Source: Bacillus cereus G9842 (GTDB lineage Bacteria; Bacillota; Bacilli; Bacillales; Bacillaceae_G). From it: 64,000 bases of DNA. Location: NCBI RefSeq assembly GCF_000021305.1, contig NC_011772.1:1278001-1342000 (forward strand). The letters run 5' to 3'. This document shows, piece after piece, positions 9,224-17,447 of this stretch (positions are counted from its first letter, which is position 1; each line of letters opens with the position of its first letter). Both the position numbers and the translations under genes were made by a program. Below the pieces are notes generated by a model. The model had not been told where the DNA came from. It saw only the letters and a program-made list of their open reading frames with translations, and ran no database searches.

Positions 9224-9537
9224 CAATCATCATTATGTTTTGCTTTTTTATATAAATTAAACAAAAAATGTCGAAGAAAAGTAGGTGGAAAATTAAGAAT
9301 CCCCGGTTTACGTAGAATTTGTAAAAAAAGAAGATGAAAAAAATGTCTATTATTGCGAATGTATTTACAAAGATAGAATAATTTGTAATAATTCTCAAAG
9401 TGAGGGTAAAGATTTGTAAATTACAGGGAGAAAATGTTAAAATTTCTGATTCTTCAAATTTGTATATGATTAAGTAGTTAAAAAGGTCAATGGAGAAGTG
9501 AAGTTGAGAGCATGGAAGTATAATAAGGGGGATATGG
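9224..9537. other. AT-rich intergenic region before the Spo0E-like gene
   Basis: 314 bp with no convincing gene. It contains one AATGTCGAA at 9267-9275 that resembles a Spo0A box in 7 of 9 positions, too weak and too far upstream to claim. Confidence 0.5.
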
Positions 9538-9819
9538 ATGTTTACTGTAAAAAGGAAGTACACATTAGAAAAGCTTTCACGTGATATTCATATGAAACGT
9601 GAAGAAATGATTCAACTAGGATTAACAAGTGGGCTAAATAGTAGGGAGACAATTCAAGTTAGTCAAGAATTGGACAAGCTTATTTTACAATATCAGTGTT
9701 ATAAAGAAAAACAAACACCGAAATGGTTTTCAATTATAAAAATACCAATTTTCCAAATCGGGTATGAAGGAAAATCAAATAATTTTTGGCGAATGCTTGT
9801 CGCTGGTTTTATGAAATAA
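9538..9819 (+). CDS. Spo0E-like aspartyl-phosphate phosphatase
   Basis: The product is a 93-aa protein whose first half has the Spo0E signature: IHMKREEMIQLGLTSGLNS, then SQELDKLILQYQ; SQELD is the catalytic motif that dephosphorylates Spo0A~P. The C-terminal half (residues 55-93) is a basic and hydrophobic tail not found in the short family members, and it may attach the protein to the membrane. AAGGGGGAT precedes ATG 9538. It converges on a sensor kinase, so sporulation control genes are clustered here. Confidence 0.85.
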   Translation: MFTVKRKYTLEKLSRDIHMKREEMIQLGLTSGLNSRETIQVSQELDKLILQYQCYKEKQTPKWFSIIKIPIFQIGYEGKSNNFWRMLVAGFMK

Positions 9820-9855
9820 GTATAATTACCCTTATAGGATAAGGATAATTATACT
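9819..9855. terminator. inverted repeat between convergent genes
   Basis: AGTATAATTA...TAATTATACT with an inner CCTTAT/ATAAGG forms a 17-bp stem with one mismatch. It has no long T-run, so termination is possible but not certain. It overlaps the 3' end of the kinase gene. Confidence 0.6.
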
Positions 9856-11345
9856 ATGTGTAACGGAATTTCGATATGAACTGTCGTTCCTTCGTTTTCT
9901 GTACTGTCAATAAAAATATGCCCATTATACATCTCTACAATTCGTTTACATATGACAAGTCCAAGACCTGTTCCAGTATCTTTATTAGTAAAGAACGGAT
10001 GAAAGAGGTGTTTTTGAATATGTTGCGGAATCCCTTTTCCAGTATCTGTAATCTGTAATTGTGCGTGTGTTTCATTGTTTTTTACTACAATGGTTAGTGT
10101 ATCACTAGAAGTCATGGCCTCAATTGCATTTTTTGTAATGTTTAAAACCACTTGTTTCATATGGTCTTTCGAACAACGGATATGAACAGGATGGTCTGGC
10201 AAATGTAAATGGAATACAATGTTATGTAAATTCGCCTCAGATTGAATAATTAATGCTACCTCATTTAGAATTGTTCTTACGTCATATGTTTGTTCGATGA
10301 TGGCGGTTGGCTTGCCGAGAATAAGAAATTCACTTACAATTTCATTGATTCGCTCTATTTCTTGTTCAATTACGGAAAAGTAGAACTGATCTTGTTCATC
10401 TTTATATTTCTCTTTTAATAGAGCGACGAGTCCTTTAATTCCAGTAAGAGGATTACGGATTTCGTGTGCTGTACTTGCTGCAAAAGTTCCAACTAATTCA
10501 ATTTTCTGTAGTTCATTTTGTTGTCTTTCAAGTTTTGTTTGACGTTTTAACAACATATATTGAGCAAGTAAAAATAAAATAGACATTAAAAATAAAGTAG
10601 CGATACACTCTATTGCAACCCACTGGTATAAGTTTTTTTGATGAATAGGTAATGGTGAAACAGAGACCTTCCAATTTAATCTTTGGAGTGGAGTAGTAAG
10701 CATATTAGAATGCGTATCACTTGTGTCATTATTATCATCGGTTAGAAAAACTACATCATGTTTATCAGTTACCTCAAAATGGTATTGTGGTTTAATGGCA
10801 TTTAAAGAAGATGAAATGTAATCAAAGCGTAAACTAGCTAATAATAATCCTGAGAGCTCCTTCTGTTTATTGAATATGGGGGCAGCAATCATAATAGCTT
10901 TATGTCCAAGAACGCGATCAGTAATGACTGATGATACAGTGGTTTTTTTAGTTTGTAGCACGTCTTGAATATATTTACGGTCTGAAACATCTACGGGCTT
11001 TGATTCATCTTCAGATGCGATTGTAATGACCCCTTTTGGTGTAGCGTAATATAGACCAGAAAAGCGTGCATCGTTTCCATCTGTATCATGTACAATTTGT
11101 TTAATGCCATTTATATTACCAGTCTCGGTGCCTACAACTTTTGCAAGCATGTCTAAAGCAGAAATTGCTTCACCAAGATGATGATCTAAATAATCTCTAT
11201 ATAAAAAGAGAACTGTATGAGCGGATAATTTGTTTTCCTGTTTCATTTTATATGTATGATACGAATAAAATGTAGCACCAATCCCTATTGTCGGTAGGAT
11301 AACAAGCAATATATATATAATTATGCTTTGGAATTTGACTTTCAA
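9849..11345 (-). CDS. membrane sensor histidine kinase with extracellular Cache domain (KinD-like)
   Basis: TTG at 11345 has GAAGGAGT 7 bp upstream and gives 498 aa; the in-frame ATG 11375 lies before the Shine-Dalgarno. TM1 (about 5-27) and TM2 (about 240-265, WVAIECIATLFLMSILFLL) enclose a double-Cache-type sensor domain. The cytoplasmic part has the H-box STAHEIRNPLTGIKGL, N-box NITKNAIEA and G-boxes DTGKGIPQH and GTGLGLVICKRI. Size and layout resemble B. subtilis KinD, a sporulation phosphorelay kinase. No response regulator gene is adjacent, as expected for a phosphorelay (Kin-type) kinase. The ligand is unknown. Confidence 0.85.
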   Translation of the reverse strand: MKVKFQSIIIYILLVILPTIGIGATFYSYHTYKMKQENKLSAHTVLFLYRDYLDHHLGEAISALDMLAKVVGTETGNINGIKQIVHDTDGNDARFSGLYYATPKGVITIASEDESKPVDVSDRKYIQDVLQTKKTTVSSVITDRVLGHKAIMIAAPIFNKQKELSGLLLASLRFDYISSSLNAIKPQYHFEVTDKHDVVFLTDDNNDTSDTHSNMLTTPLQRLNWKVSVSPLPIHQKNLYQWVAIECIATLFLMSILFLLAQYMLLKRQTKLERQQNELQKIELVGTFAASTAHEIRNPLTGIKGLVALLKEKYKDEQDQFYFSVIEQEIERINEIVSEFLILGKPTAIIEQTYDVRTILNEVALIIQSEANLHNIVFHLHLPDHPVHIRCSKDHMKQVVLNITKNAIEAMTSSDTLTIVVKNNETHAQLQITDTGKGIPQHIQKHLFHPFFTNKDTGTGLGLVICKRIVEMYNGHIFIDSTENEGTTVHIEIPLHIV

Positions 11346-11412
11346 ATGTGGTACTCCTTCTTTTTTTATTATCATTATATATAAACTATGTTAAAATTGT
11401 CATGTTTTTATT

Positions 11413-11425
11413 CAAGAATGATTCT
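11413..11425. promoter_or_regulatory. palindrome upstream of MarR gene, possible operator
   Basis: AAGAATGATTCTT is a perfect 6-1-6 inverted repeat. MarR genes are often autoregulated through such sites. A second dyad GAATGCTCATTC lies at 11456-11467. Confidence 0.4.
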
Positions 11426-11450
11426 TAATATATTAGGGGAGAGGAAATGG

Positions 11451-11513
11451 ATGAGTGAATGCTCATTCGGAATTCACATGAAGTATGAAGTGGCATTTTC
11501 TTTTTATTGCTGA
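11451..11513 (+). CDS. possible 20-aa leader ORF upstream of MarR
   Basis: AGGGGAGAGG sits 6 bp before ATG 11451. The frame reads MSECSFGIHMKYEVAFSFYC and stops at 11513, 27 bp before the marR start. The ribosome site is stronger than many real ones in the window. It may be a leader peptide or chance. Its start overlaps the GAATGCTCATTC dyad. Confidence 0.3.
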   Translation: MSECSFGIHMKYEVAFSFYC

Positions 11514-11540
11514 GAATTTAAGTGAAGGGTTGAAAGTTGT

Positions 11541-11987
11541 ATGACATCAAATAATGAACGAGAAGATATTTCTCAATCTTTAAAAGTATTTATTGCATTA
11601 TCTCGTGTACATCGTTCTGTTATGGATACTACAAATAAATCTATACAAAGTAACGGGTTAAATCCAACGGAATTTGCTGTATTAGAACTGCTATATCATA
11701 AAGGCGGTCAACCACTCCAGCAAATTGGTGAGCGCATTTTAATAGCCAGTGGCAGCATTACATATGTTGTAGATAAGCTGGAGAAAAAGGGATTAGTAAA
11801 GAGAATCCCATGCCCGAATGACAGACGTGTTATTTACGCGCAATTAACTGAGTCTGGCGAGAACTTTATTGCTTCTATTTTTCCGGGGCATGAGAAAGTT
11901 ATACATCAGTCTTTTGAAATGTTAACGAAAGATGAAAAAGATGAATTACTTGATCTATTAAAAAAAATTGGGAAGTATGAAAAATAA
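11541..11987 (+). CDS. MarR-family transcriptional regulator
   Basis: The product is a 148-aa winged-helix protein: LNPTEFAVLELLYHKGGQPLQQIGERILIASGSITYVVDKLEKKGLV is the recognition region and CPNDRRVIYAQLTESG the wing. It lacks the reactive N-terminal Cys of OhrR, so peroxide sensing is not supported; its only Cys is in the wing (C93). GAAGGG precedes ATG 11541. The target may be the next gene (oligopeptidase) or itself. A terminator separates the two genes, so they are not one operon. Confidence 0.9.
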   Translation: MTSNNEREDISQSLKVFIALSRVHRSVMDTTNKSIQSNGLNPTEFAVLELLYHKGGQPLQQIGERILIASGSITYVVDKLEKKGLVKRIPCPNDRRVIYAQLTESGENFIASIFPGHEKVIHQSFEMLTKDEKDELLDLLKKIGKYEK

Positions 11988-11996
11988 TAATATGTT

Positions 11997-12040
11997 CCAA
12001 AGGAGCTTTGGATAAATAAATCCAAGGCTTTTTTATTTGC
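11997..12040 (+). terminator. terminator of MarR gene
   Basis: AGCTTTGGAT/ATCCAAGGCT stem around AAATAA with TTTTTTATTT tail. Confidence 0.85.
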
Positions 12041-12146
12041 AATGAACTCAGGGTAGTAACTGCCGAATTTTGTTGAAAATTAAGAGGGAATTCGGGAATA
12101 CGTATTGAATTATAGTAAAGGTATGTAATGGAGAGGAGGCTCGTTC

Positions 12147-13841
12147 ATGTCATTTAAAGACTATGAATATAAACGCCCAAATATTGAAGAGTTAAAAGAG
12201 AAATTTACTGTTGCTTTAGAGAAGTTTGATAACGCAAAAACTGTAGAAGAACAAAAACAAGTCATTAATTCAATTAATGAAATTCGCAACGATTTTGGTA
12301 CAATGGGAAACCTTTGTTACATTCGCCATTCTGTTGATACGACGGATACTTTTTATAAGGAGGAGCAGGATTTCTTTGATGAATTCTCTCCAGTTGTACA
12401 AGGATATGGTACAAAATATTATAAGGCACTCATTAATTCTCCATTTCGTGAAGAATTAGAGGCGTATTATGAAAAACAATTATTTGCTCTAGCAGAATGT
12501 GATTTAAAAACATATTCAGATGAAGTCGTGAAAGATTTACAATTAGAAAATAAATTATCGTCGCAATATACACAGTTATTAGCATCTGCAAAAATTGACT
12601 TTGCTGGAGAAGAAAGAACGTTATCGCAACTGATTCCGTTTATGCAAGGAAAAGAAAGAAGCGAACGTAAAGCAGCAAGTGAAGCATACTACGGATTTTT
12701 AGCTGGAAATGAGGAAGAACTAGATCGTATTTATGATGAGCTTGTTAAAGTGAGAACGAAAATCGCAAAATCTTTAGGTTTCAAAAACTTTGTTGAACTT
12801 GGATATGCAAGAATGTACCGTACAGATTATAATGCGGAGATGGTGGCTAATTACCGTCAGCAAGTGCTGGATTATATCGTTCCCGTTACAACGGAATTAA
12901 GAAAGCGACAACAAGCACGTATCGGTGTAGAGAAGTTAGCTTATTACGACGAAAACTTTGAGTTTGCTACAGGGAACCCAACTCCAAAAGGAGATGCGGA
13001 TTGGATTGTTGATCATGGAAAGACGATGTATAAAGAGTTATCGGCTGAGACAGATGAATTTTTCAATTTCATGCTAGATAATGATTTATTAGATTTAGTT
13101 GCGAAAAAAGGAAAAGCTGGTGGCGGATATTGTACATATATTGAGAATTATAAAGCGCCATTTATTTTCTCAAACTTCAATGGAACATCTGGTGACATTG
13201 ATGTATTAACACATGAAGCAGGTCATGCTTTCCAAGTATATGAAAGTCGTAAATTTGAAATTCCAGAATATAATTGGCCAACATATGAAGCGTGTGAAAT
13301 CCACTCTATGAGTATGGAATTTTTTACATGGCCATGGATGAAGCTATTCTTTGAAGAAGATGCAGATAAATATTACTTCTCTCACTTAAGTTCAGCACTT
13401 CTGTTTTTACCTTATGGCGTATCAGTTGATGAATATCAACATTATGTATATGAAAATCCTGAAGCATCACCTGAAGAGCGTAAGACAGCATGGCGTAACA
13501 TAGAGAAGAAATACTTACCGCATCGTGATTATGAGGATAATGATTATTTAGAGCGCGGTGGTTTTTGGCAACGTCAAGGGCATATTTATAGTTCACCTTT
13601 CTATTATATTGATTACACGCTTGCTCAAATTTGTGCGCTACAATTTTGGAAACGTGCAAGAGATAATAGACAAGAGGCGTGGGAAGATTATGTGAATCTG
13701 TGCCAACAAGGTGGAAGTAAATCGTTCTTAGAATTAGTAGAAGTTGCAAATTTAACATCACCATTTGCTGAAGGCTGTGTGAAAAGTGTTATTACAGAAA
13801 TTGAAGCATGGTTACATGCGATTGACGACACAAAATTGTAA
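12147..13841 (+). CDS. M3-family oligoendopeptidase (PepF-like)
   Basis: The product is a 564-aa zinc metallopeptidase. The catalytic helix HEAGHAFQVYES lies near residue 355 and the third ligand region YEACEIHSMSMEFF follows about 25 residues later, as in M3 thimet-type and PepF enzymes. The fold is soluble with no signal peptide, so it degrades short peptides in the cytoplasm. AGAGGAGG precedes ATG 12147. Full length and monocistronic. Confidence 0.92.
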   Translation: MSFKDYEYKRPNIEELKEKFTVALEKFDNAKTVEEQKQVINSINEIRNDFGTMGNLCYIRHSVDTTDTFYKEEQDFFDEFSPVVQGYGTKYYKALINSPFREELEAYYEKQLFALAECDLKTYSDEVVKDLQLENKLSSQYTQLLASAKIDFAGEERTLSQLIPFMQGKERSERKAASEAYYGFLAGNEEELDRIYDELVKVRTKIAKSLGFKNFVELGYARMYRTDYNAEMVANYRQQVLDYIVPVTTELRKRQQARIGVEKLAYYDENFEFATGNPTPKGDADWIVDHGKTMYKELSAETDEFFNFMLDNDLLDLVAKKGKAGGGYCTYIENYKAPFIFSNFNGTSGDIDVLTHEAGHAFQVYESRKFEIPEYNWPTYEACEIHSMSMEFFTWPWMKLFFEEDADKYYFSHLSSALLFLPYGVSVDEYQHYVYENPEASPEERKTAWRNIEKKYLPHRDYEDNDYLERGGFWQRQGHIYSSPFYYIDYTLAQICALQFWKRARDNRQEAWEDYVNLCQQGGSKSFLELVEVANLTSPFAEGCVKSVITEIEAWLHAIDDTKL

Positions 13842-13921
13842 AAAACATGCGCTTTTTTTCACATGTTTAACATCGACATAATGGGAAAATGATGAGATAA
13901 TAAAAGAAAATTCAGAATACT

Positions 13922-13955
13922 AAAGAGGTGTTTCTAATAAGGAGCACCTCTTTTC
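13922..13955 (+). terminator. hairpin between pepF-like and DinB genes
   Basis: AAGAGGTG/CACCTCTT arms with a 15-nt loop and TTTT. It lies just before the DinB ribosome site, so it could also act as a leader structure. Confidence 0.55.
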
Positions 13956-13978
13956 ACCAACAAAAGGGGGGAACAAGT

Positions 13979-14512
13979 ATGCTTCAATCTAATATGGATG
14001 TGAGTTTAGAAAGTTTAGTAAACTCATTACAGTCTACCCGAAGCACGCTATTATCAGAAATTGAAATGTTAAATGATACAGAAGTGAATGTAAAGCCACG
14101 CCGTGATAAATGGAGTATTACTCAAATTTTACACCACTTGCATTTAGTTGAACAATCTGTCACGTCTGCCCTTGTATATGCTTTACAAAAAAACGAAAGA
14201 AACATGACTCCATTTAAAGACCTCCAACTTACGCTTGATCGCACACATAAACGAGAAGCTCCTCAGCAAATGCAACCAACAGAAACTTTAATGAAAAAAC
14301 AGCAAGGAATTCAATTACTAGAACATTCACGACAAGAACTATTACACGCGCTTCATAGTGTTATAGATGAAAAAGATCTATTTGAAAATGGATTAAAGCA
14401 TCCTGTTTTTAATGATCTGAATTTGTATCAATGGGTTCAATTTCTTGATTTGCATGAACAAAGACATCTTACGCAGTTAAAAGAGGCGAAACATGCAATT
14501 TTGCAACGCTAA
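13979..14512 (+). CDS. DinB-family protein
   Basis: The product is a 177-aa four-helix-bundle protein of the DinB/YfiT type: RDKWSITQILHHLHLVEQSV supplies one metal-binding His region and LHEQRHLTQLKEA near the C-terminus supplies the others. AAAAGGGGGG precedes ATG 13979; the longer frame from 13928 runs through a hairpin and has no ribosome site. Members are putative metal-dependent transferases or hydrolases, often thiol-linked. The substrate is unknown. Confidence 0.85.
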   Translation: MLQSNMDVSLESLVNSLQSTRSTLLSEIEMLNDTEVNVKPRRDKWSITQILHHLHLVEQSVTSALVYALQKNERNMTPFKDLQLTLDRTHKREAPQQMQPTETLMKKQQGIQLLEHSRQELLHALHSVIDEKDLFENGLKHPVFNDLNLYQWVQFLDLHEQRHLTQLKEAKHAILQR

Positions 14513-14517
14513 AGTGG

Positions 14518-14545
14518 AAGAAGTGGGAAACCACTTCTTTTTTGA
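14518..14545 (+). terminator. terminator after DinB gene
   Basis: AGAAGTGG/CCACTTCT stem with GAAA loop and T6 tail. Confidence 0.85.
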
Positions 14546-14613
14546 TATGTGCATAGTTTTCTTTCTTATTTTGGAATACTACATGGAGAAAGAAAAGAAG
14601 GAGTTGAAAAAAT

Positions 14614-14730
14614 ATGTCTAAGAAGAAGCGAGAAGAGGAGCGCGCCTGGAAAGCGCGTAAAGAAAATCAACAACCGCACGGAAAAGTGAAAGCTTTTGCT
14701 GAATTAGTTGAAGGAACAGAAAAAACGTGA
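14614..14730 (+). CDS. 38-aa basic small protein
   Basis: The frame MSKKKREEERAWKARK... ends EGTEKT; it is highly charged with an N-terminal basic stretch. GAAGGAG sits 8 bp upstream of ATG 14614. It resembles small conserved Bacillaceae proteins of the DUF6254 type (recalled from memory). Its stop lies in the 5' arm of the terminator at 14719, which also serves the opposing kinase gene. Confidence 0.65.
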   Translation: MSKKKREEERAWKARKENQQPHGKVKAFAELVEGTEKT

Positions 14731-14752
14731 TGATTATTTCATCACGTTTTTT
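14719..14752. terminator. bidirectional terminator
   Basis: AAAAAACGTGATGA/TCATCACGTTTTTT around TTATT. It overlaps the ends of the 38-aa gene and the KinB-like gene. Confidence 0.92.
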
Positions 14753-16004
14753 GTATGAGTGGAAAAGTTAATAAAAAGGTTGTACCGATTCCTTTTTCAC
14801 TTATAATATCAATTTTTCCGTTCATAGCTTGAACAACACTGAATACGACCATCATTCCAAGTCCAGTGCCTTTTTCTTTCGTTGAATAGAAAGGCGAACC
14901 AAGACGTTTTACTTGTTCTGAATCCATACCGATTCCTGTATCTTTTATATATAACTGAATATGCTTATGATCAGGAACTAATGTGAAATAAAGATCACCG
15001 CCTTTTGGCATAGCCTCAATGCAATTTTTTAAAATATTTAATAAACATTGATTTAGTTTTTGTTTTTCTCCAGCGATAAAAAAAGAAGTGCTTTGCTTTA
15101 TATAATGAGTACGTACATTTGTTAAATTAGCAAGCGGTGTAATTAACGACAATGCATGTAGTAATTCTTCTTCTAACTGTAATGTTTGTTCTTTTTCAAT
15201 GCTTGGTTTGGCAAAAGTTAAATAATCTGTAAGAACATGATTTGCTTGTTCGATGCCGTTAATGGCAATGTCGATATATAATTTTCGTTCCTGCTCAGTG
15301 CATGTATCTGATTGTAACAGTTGTAAAAACCCTTTCGTTGAAGTTAATGGATTGCGAATTTCATGAGAGATAGACGCTGCCATTTCACCAATTAAATGAA
15401 ACTTTTCAGCATTTATAAGTTCGTTTTGGAGACGAACTTGAGTTTGTAATATGTGTAGTAAATATAAAATTAGGATCGTACCAAGCATTGAACATAACTC
15501 ATATACAATAATATGCGGTATATAATCAGTCTTATTTGTAACCTTTGAAAGAAAGAAAGGTATCCAACTAAATCCGTATGTGAGACTGTAGATAATAGCA
15601 AGTGTTATTTTTATACGATTAGAAGTTCGATTGAAAAATTTATATGTTAATAGTAGAACAATAAATAGAAGAACAGAACCGATAAGAGATGGGAAAACAC
15701 CTACCCCACCTAATAGTAAGCGATATATGTTTAATACAACTAAGATAGAACCACCAGCAATAGGCCCTCCCGTTAATGTACCGACAATTAATACAATATG
15801 GCGCATATCAAATTGAAAACCATTATTTGTTTTTGCTGCAAATGTAATACAGAGTACGGTAGCGAGGCAACACAATACAATAAATATAGCTGAATTTAAT
15901 TTAGGAGAGCGTTTCCCTTTTTGATTCCAAAATAAATGATATACGAGCATTGTAATAAGGATGAATAATATATTTAAAAAGAGATAAATAATAAAGGATT
16001 TCAG
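14742..16004 (-). CDS. KinB-like sporulation sensor kinase, apparent CTG start
   Basis: Without extension the frame would start at ATG 15950, which has no ribosome site. Reading upstream, GAGGAGG is followed 7 bp later by CTG at 16004, in frame for 18 more codons (LKSFIIYLFLNILFILIT) that complete the first transmembrane helix. The 420-aa protein then has six TM helices with the 5TMR-LYT arrangement, as in B. subtilis KinB, and a cytoplasmic kinase: H-box MAASISHEIRNPLTSTKGFL, N-box NILKNCIEA, G-boxes DTGIGMDSE and GTGLGMMVVFSV. KinB feeds the Spo0A phosphorelay, which fits the Spo0E-like gene nearby. Confidence 0.85.
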   Translation of the reverse strand: MKSFIIYLFLNILFILITMLVYHLFWNQKGKRSPKLNSAIFIVLCCLATVLCITFAAKTNNGFQFDMRHIVLIVGTLTGGPIAGGSILVVLNIYRLLLGGVGVFPSLIGSVLLFIVLLLTYKFFNRTSNRIKITLAIIYSLTYGFSWIPFFLSKVTNKTDYIPHIIVYELCSMLGTILILYLLHILQTQVRLQNELINAEKFHLIGEMAASISHEIRNPLTSTKGFLQLLQSDTCTEQERKLYIDIAINGIEQANHVLTDYLTFAKPSIEKEQTLQLEEELLHALSLITPLANLTNVRTHYIKQSTSFFIAGEKQKLNQCLLNILKNCIEAMPKGGDLYFTLVPDHKHIQLYIKDTGIGMDSEQVKRLGSPFYSTKEKGTGLGMMVVFSVVQAMNGKIDIISEKGIGTTFLLTFPLIQKT

Positions 16005-16157
16005 TGGGATGCCTCCTCTCTTCTTATATTAAATTAATCATACTATAAAATGAAAGAAATGAAATAATAAATAGCGGAAAAATCAGAAATTTTTACGCTA
16101 GTATACAATATGTTACAATAAGCTGTGTCAATGAAAGAAGAAATTCCGTGCACCGCG

Positions 16158-16197
16158 CGGGAGAGGTTCGCGAACTCCCTCTATAAAAAACTATGGA
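16158..16197 (+). promoter_or_regulatory. preQ1-I riboswitch
   Basis: CGGGAGAGGTTCGCGAAC followed by TCCCTCTATAAAAAACTA matches the preQ1-I aptamer: a GGGAG/CTCCC hairpin and an A-rich tail that forms the pseudoknot. The terminator at 16198 follows at once, and queC starts 60 bp beyond it. It turns queuosine-precursor synthesis off when preQ1 is plentiful. Confidence 0.93.
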
Positions 16198-16235
16198 AAC
16201 AACAATATCCTTAGGTATTGTTTTGTTTTTTTATT
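16198..16235 (+). terminator. riboswitch expression-platform terminator
   Basis: ACAATA/TATTGT hairpin around CCTTAGG followed by TTTTGTTTTTTT, directly after the preQ1 aptamer. Confidence 0.85.
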
Positions 16236-16293
16236 GTGACAGTTCAAGAACGTTCTTTCTTCTTATTTATAGTAGAGAAGGAGAATGAGTGAA

Positions 16294-16956
16294 ATGAAAA
16301 AAGAAAAAGCAGTTGTTGTTTTTAGTGGAGGACAAGATAGTACAACATGTTTATTTTGGGCAATAGAGCAGTTTGCAGAGGTAGAAGCTGTAACTTTTAA
16401 TTACAATCAACGTCATAAGCTAGAAATTGATTGTGCAGCGAAAATTGCAAAAGAGCTAGGAATAAAGCATACGGTACTAGATATGAGTCTATTAAATCAA
16501 CTTGCTCCAAATGCGTTAACGAGAACGGATATGGAGATTACACATGAAGAAGGTGAATTGCCATCGACATTTGTAGATGGACGAAATTTACTCTTCTTAT
16601 CATTTGCTGCTGTATTAGCAAAACAAGTTGGAGCACGTCATATTGTAACGGGTGTATGTGAAACTGATTTCAGTGGTTATCCAGATTGCCGTGATGTGTT
16701 TGTGAAATCGTTAAACGTTACTTTAAATTTATCCATGGATTACCCGTTTGTCATTCACACGCCACTTATGTGGATTGATAAAGCTGAAACATGGAAATTA
16801 TCAGATGAACTTGGAGCATTTGAGTTTGTTCGAGAAAAAACATTAACATGTTATAACGGAATCATTGGTGATGGTTGCGGTGAATGTCCAGCGTGCCAAC
16901 TTCGTAAAGCAGGATTAGATACGTACCTACAAGAACGCGAAGGAGCGAACAACTAA
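16294..16956 (+). CDS. queC: 7-cyano-7-deazaguanine synthase QueC
   Basis: The product is a 220-aa protein with the PP-loop SGGQDSTTC (ATP binding) and a C-terminal zinc site [13 protein letters not shown]. It converts 7-carboxy-7-deazaguanine to preQ0 with ATP and ammonia. GAAGGAG lies 10 bp before ATG 16294; ATG 16285 would be too close. First gene of queCDEF under the preQ1 riboswitch. Overlaps queD by 1 nt. Confidence 0.96.
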   Translation: MKKEKAVVVFSGGQDSTTCLFWAIEQFAEVEAVTFNYNQRHKLEIDCAAKIAKELGIKHTVLDMSLLNQLAPNALTRTDMEITHEEGELPSTFVDGRNLLFLSFAAVLAKQVGARHIVTGVCETDFSGYPDCRDVFVKSLNVTLNLSMDYPFVIHTPLMWIDKAETWKLSDELGAFEFVREKTLTCYNGIIGDGCGECPACQLRKAGLDTYLQEREGANN

Positions 16957-17447
16957 TGGATAATTTCTTTGGATTTCGCATCGTAGAAAATTTGCAAAAA
17001 ATGGACAAGGATATTCAGCGTAAACAGCTCAAATACCATAATAAAAGAGTAATGGTCAGCAAGGAATTTACATTTGATGCAGCACACCATTTACACTGTT
17101 ATGAAGGGAAATGTAAAAACTTACATGGTCACACATATAAAGTTGTATTTGGAATTAGTGGATATGTAAATGAAATAGGACTTGCAATTGACTTTGGTGA
17201 TATAAAAGAGATTTGGAAGAATGAAATCGAAATTTATTTAGATCATCGTTATTTAAACGAAACGTTACCTGCAATGAATACGACTGCTGAAAATATGGTC
17301 GTTTGGATTTATGAAAAGATGGCAGAGGCACTAACTAAAGAGAATCGAGTGAACGAATATAAAGGAGCTCGCGTAGAATTTGTTCGTCTATTTGAGACGC
17401 CGACTAGTTATGCGGAAGTAAGACGGGAGTGGATGCTCGATGAGTAA
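16956..17447 (+). CDS. queD: 6-carboxytetrahydropterin synthase QueD
   Basis: The product is 163 aa. Zinc ligands are visible in FDAAHHLHCYEGKCKNLHGHTYKV (His residues and the catalytic Cys). The C-terminal region has EFVRLFETPTSYAE. It converts dihydroneopterin triphosphate to 6-carboxytetrahydropterin. It overlaps queC by 1 nt and queE by 8 nt, so translation is coupled. The N-terminus is about 15 residues longer than in B. subtilis QueD. Confidence 0.95.
   Translation: MDNFFGFRIVENLQKMDKDIQRKQLKYHNKRVMVSKEFTFDAAHHLHCYEGKCKNLHGHTYKVVFGISGYVNEIGLAIDFGDIKEIWKNEIEIYLDHRYLNETLPAMNTTAENMVVWIYEKMAEALTKENRVNEYKGARVEFVRLFETPTSYAEVRREWMLDE

Noticed and set aside
9267..9275. Spo0A box before the Spo0E-like gene
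   Set aside because: Seven of nine matches in AT-rich DNA 260 bp upstream is not enough.
9207..9563. 118-codon minus-strand frame in the region before the Spo0E-like gene
   Set aside because: It is AT-driven, overlaps bcr1 and the Spo0E-like start, and shows no family features.
13324..13764. 146-codon open frame antisense to the oligopeptidase gene
   Set aside because: Opposite a conserved gene, composition like a shadow frame, no ribosome site.
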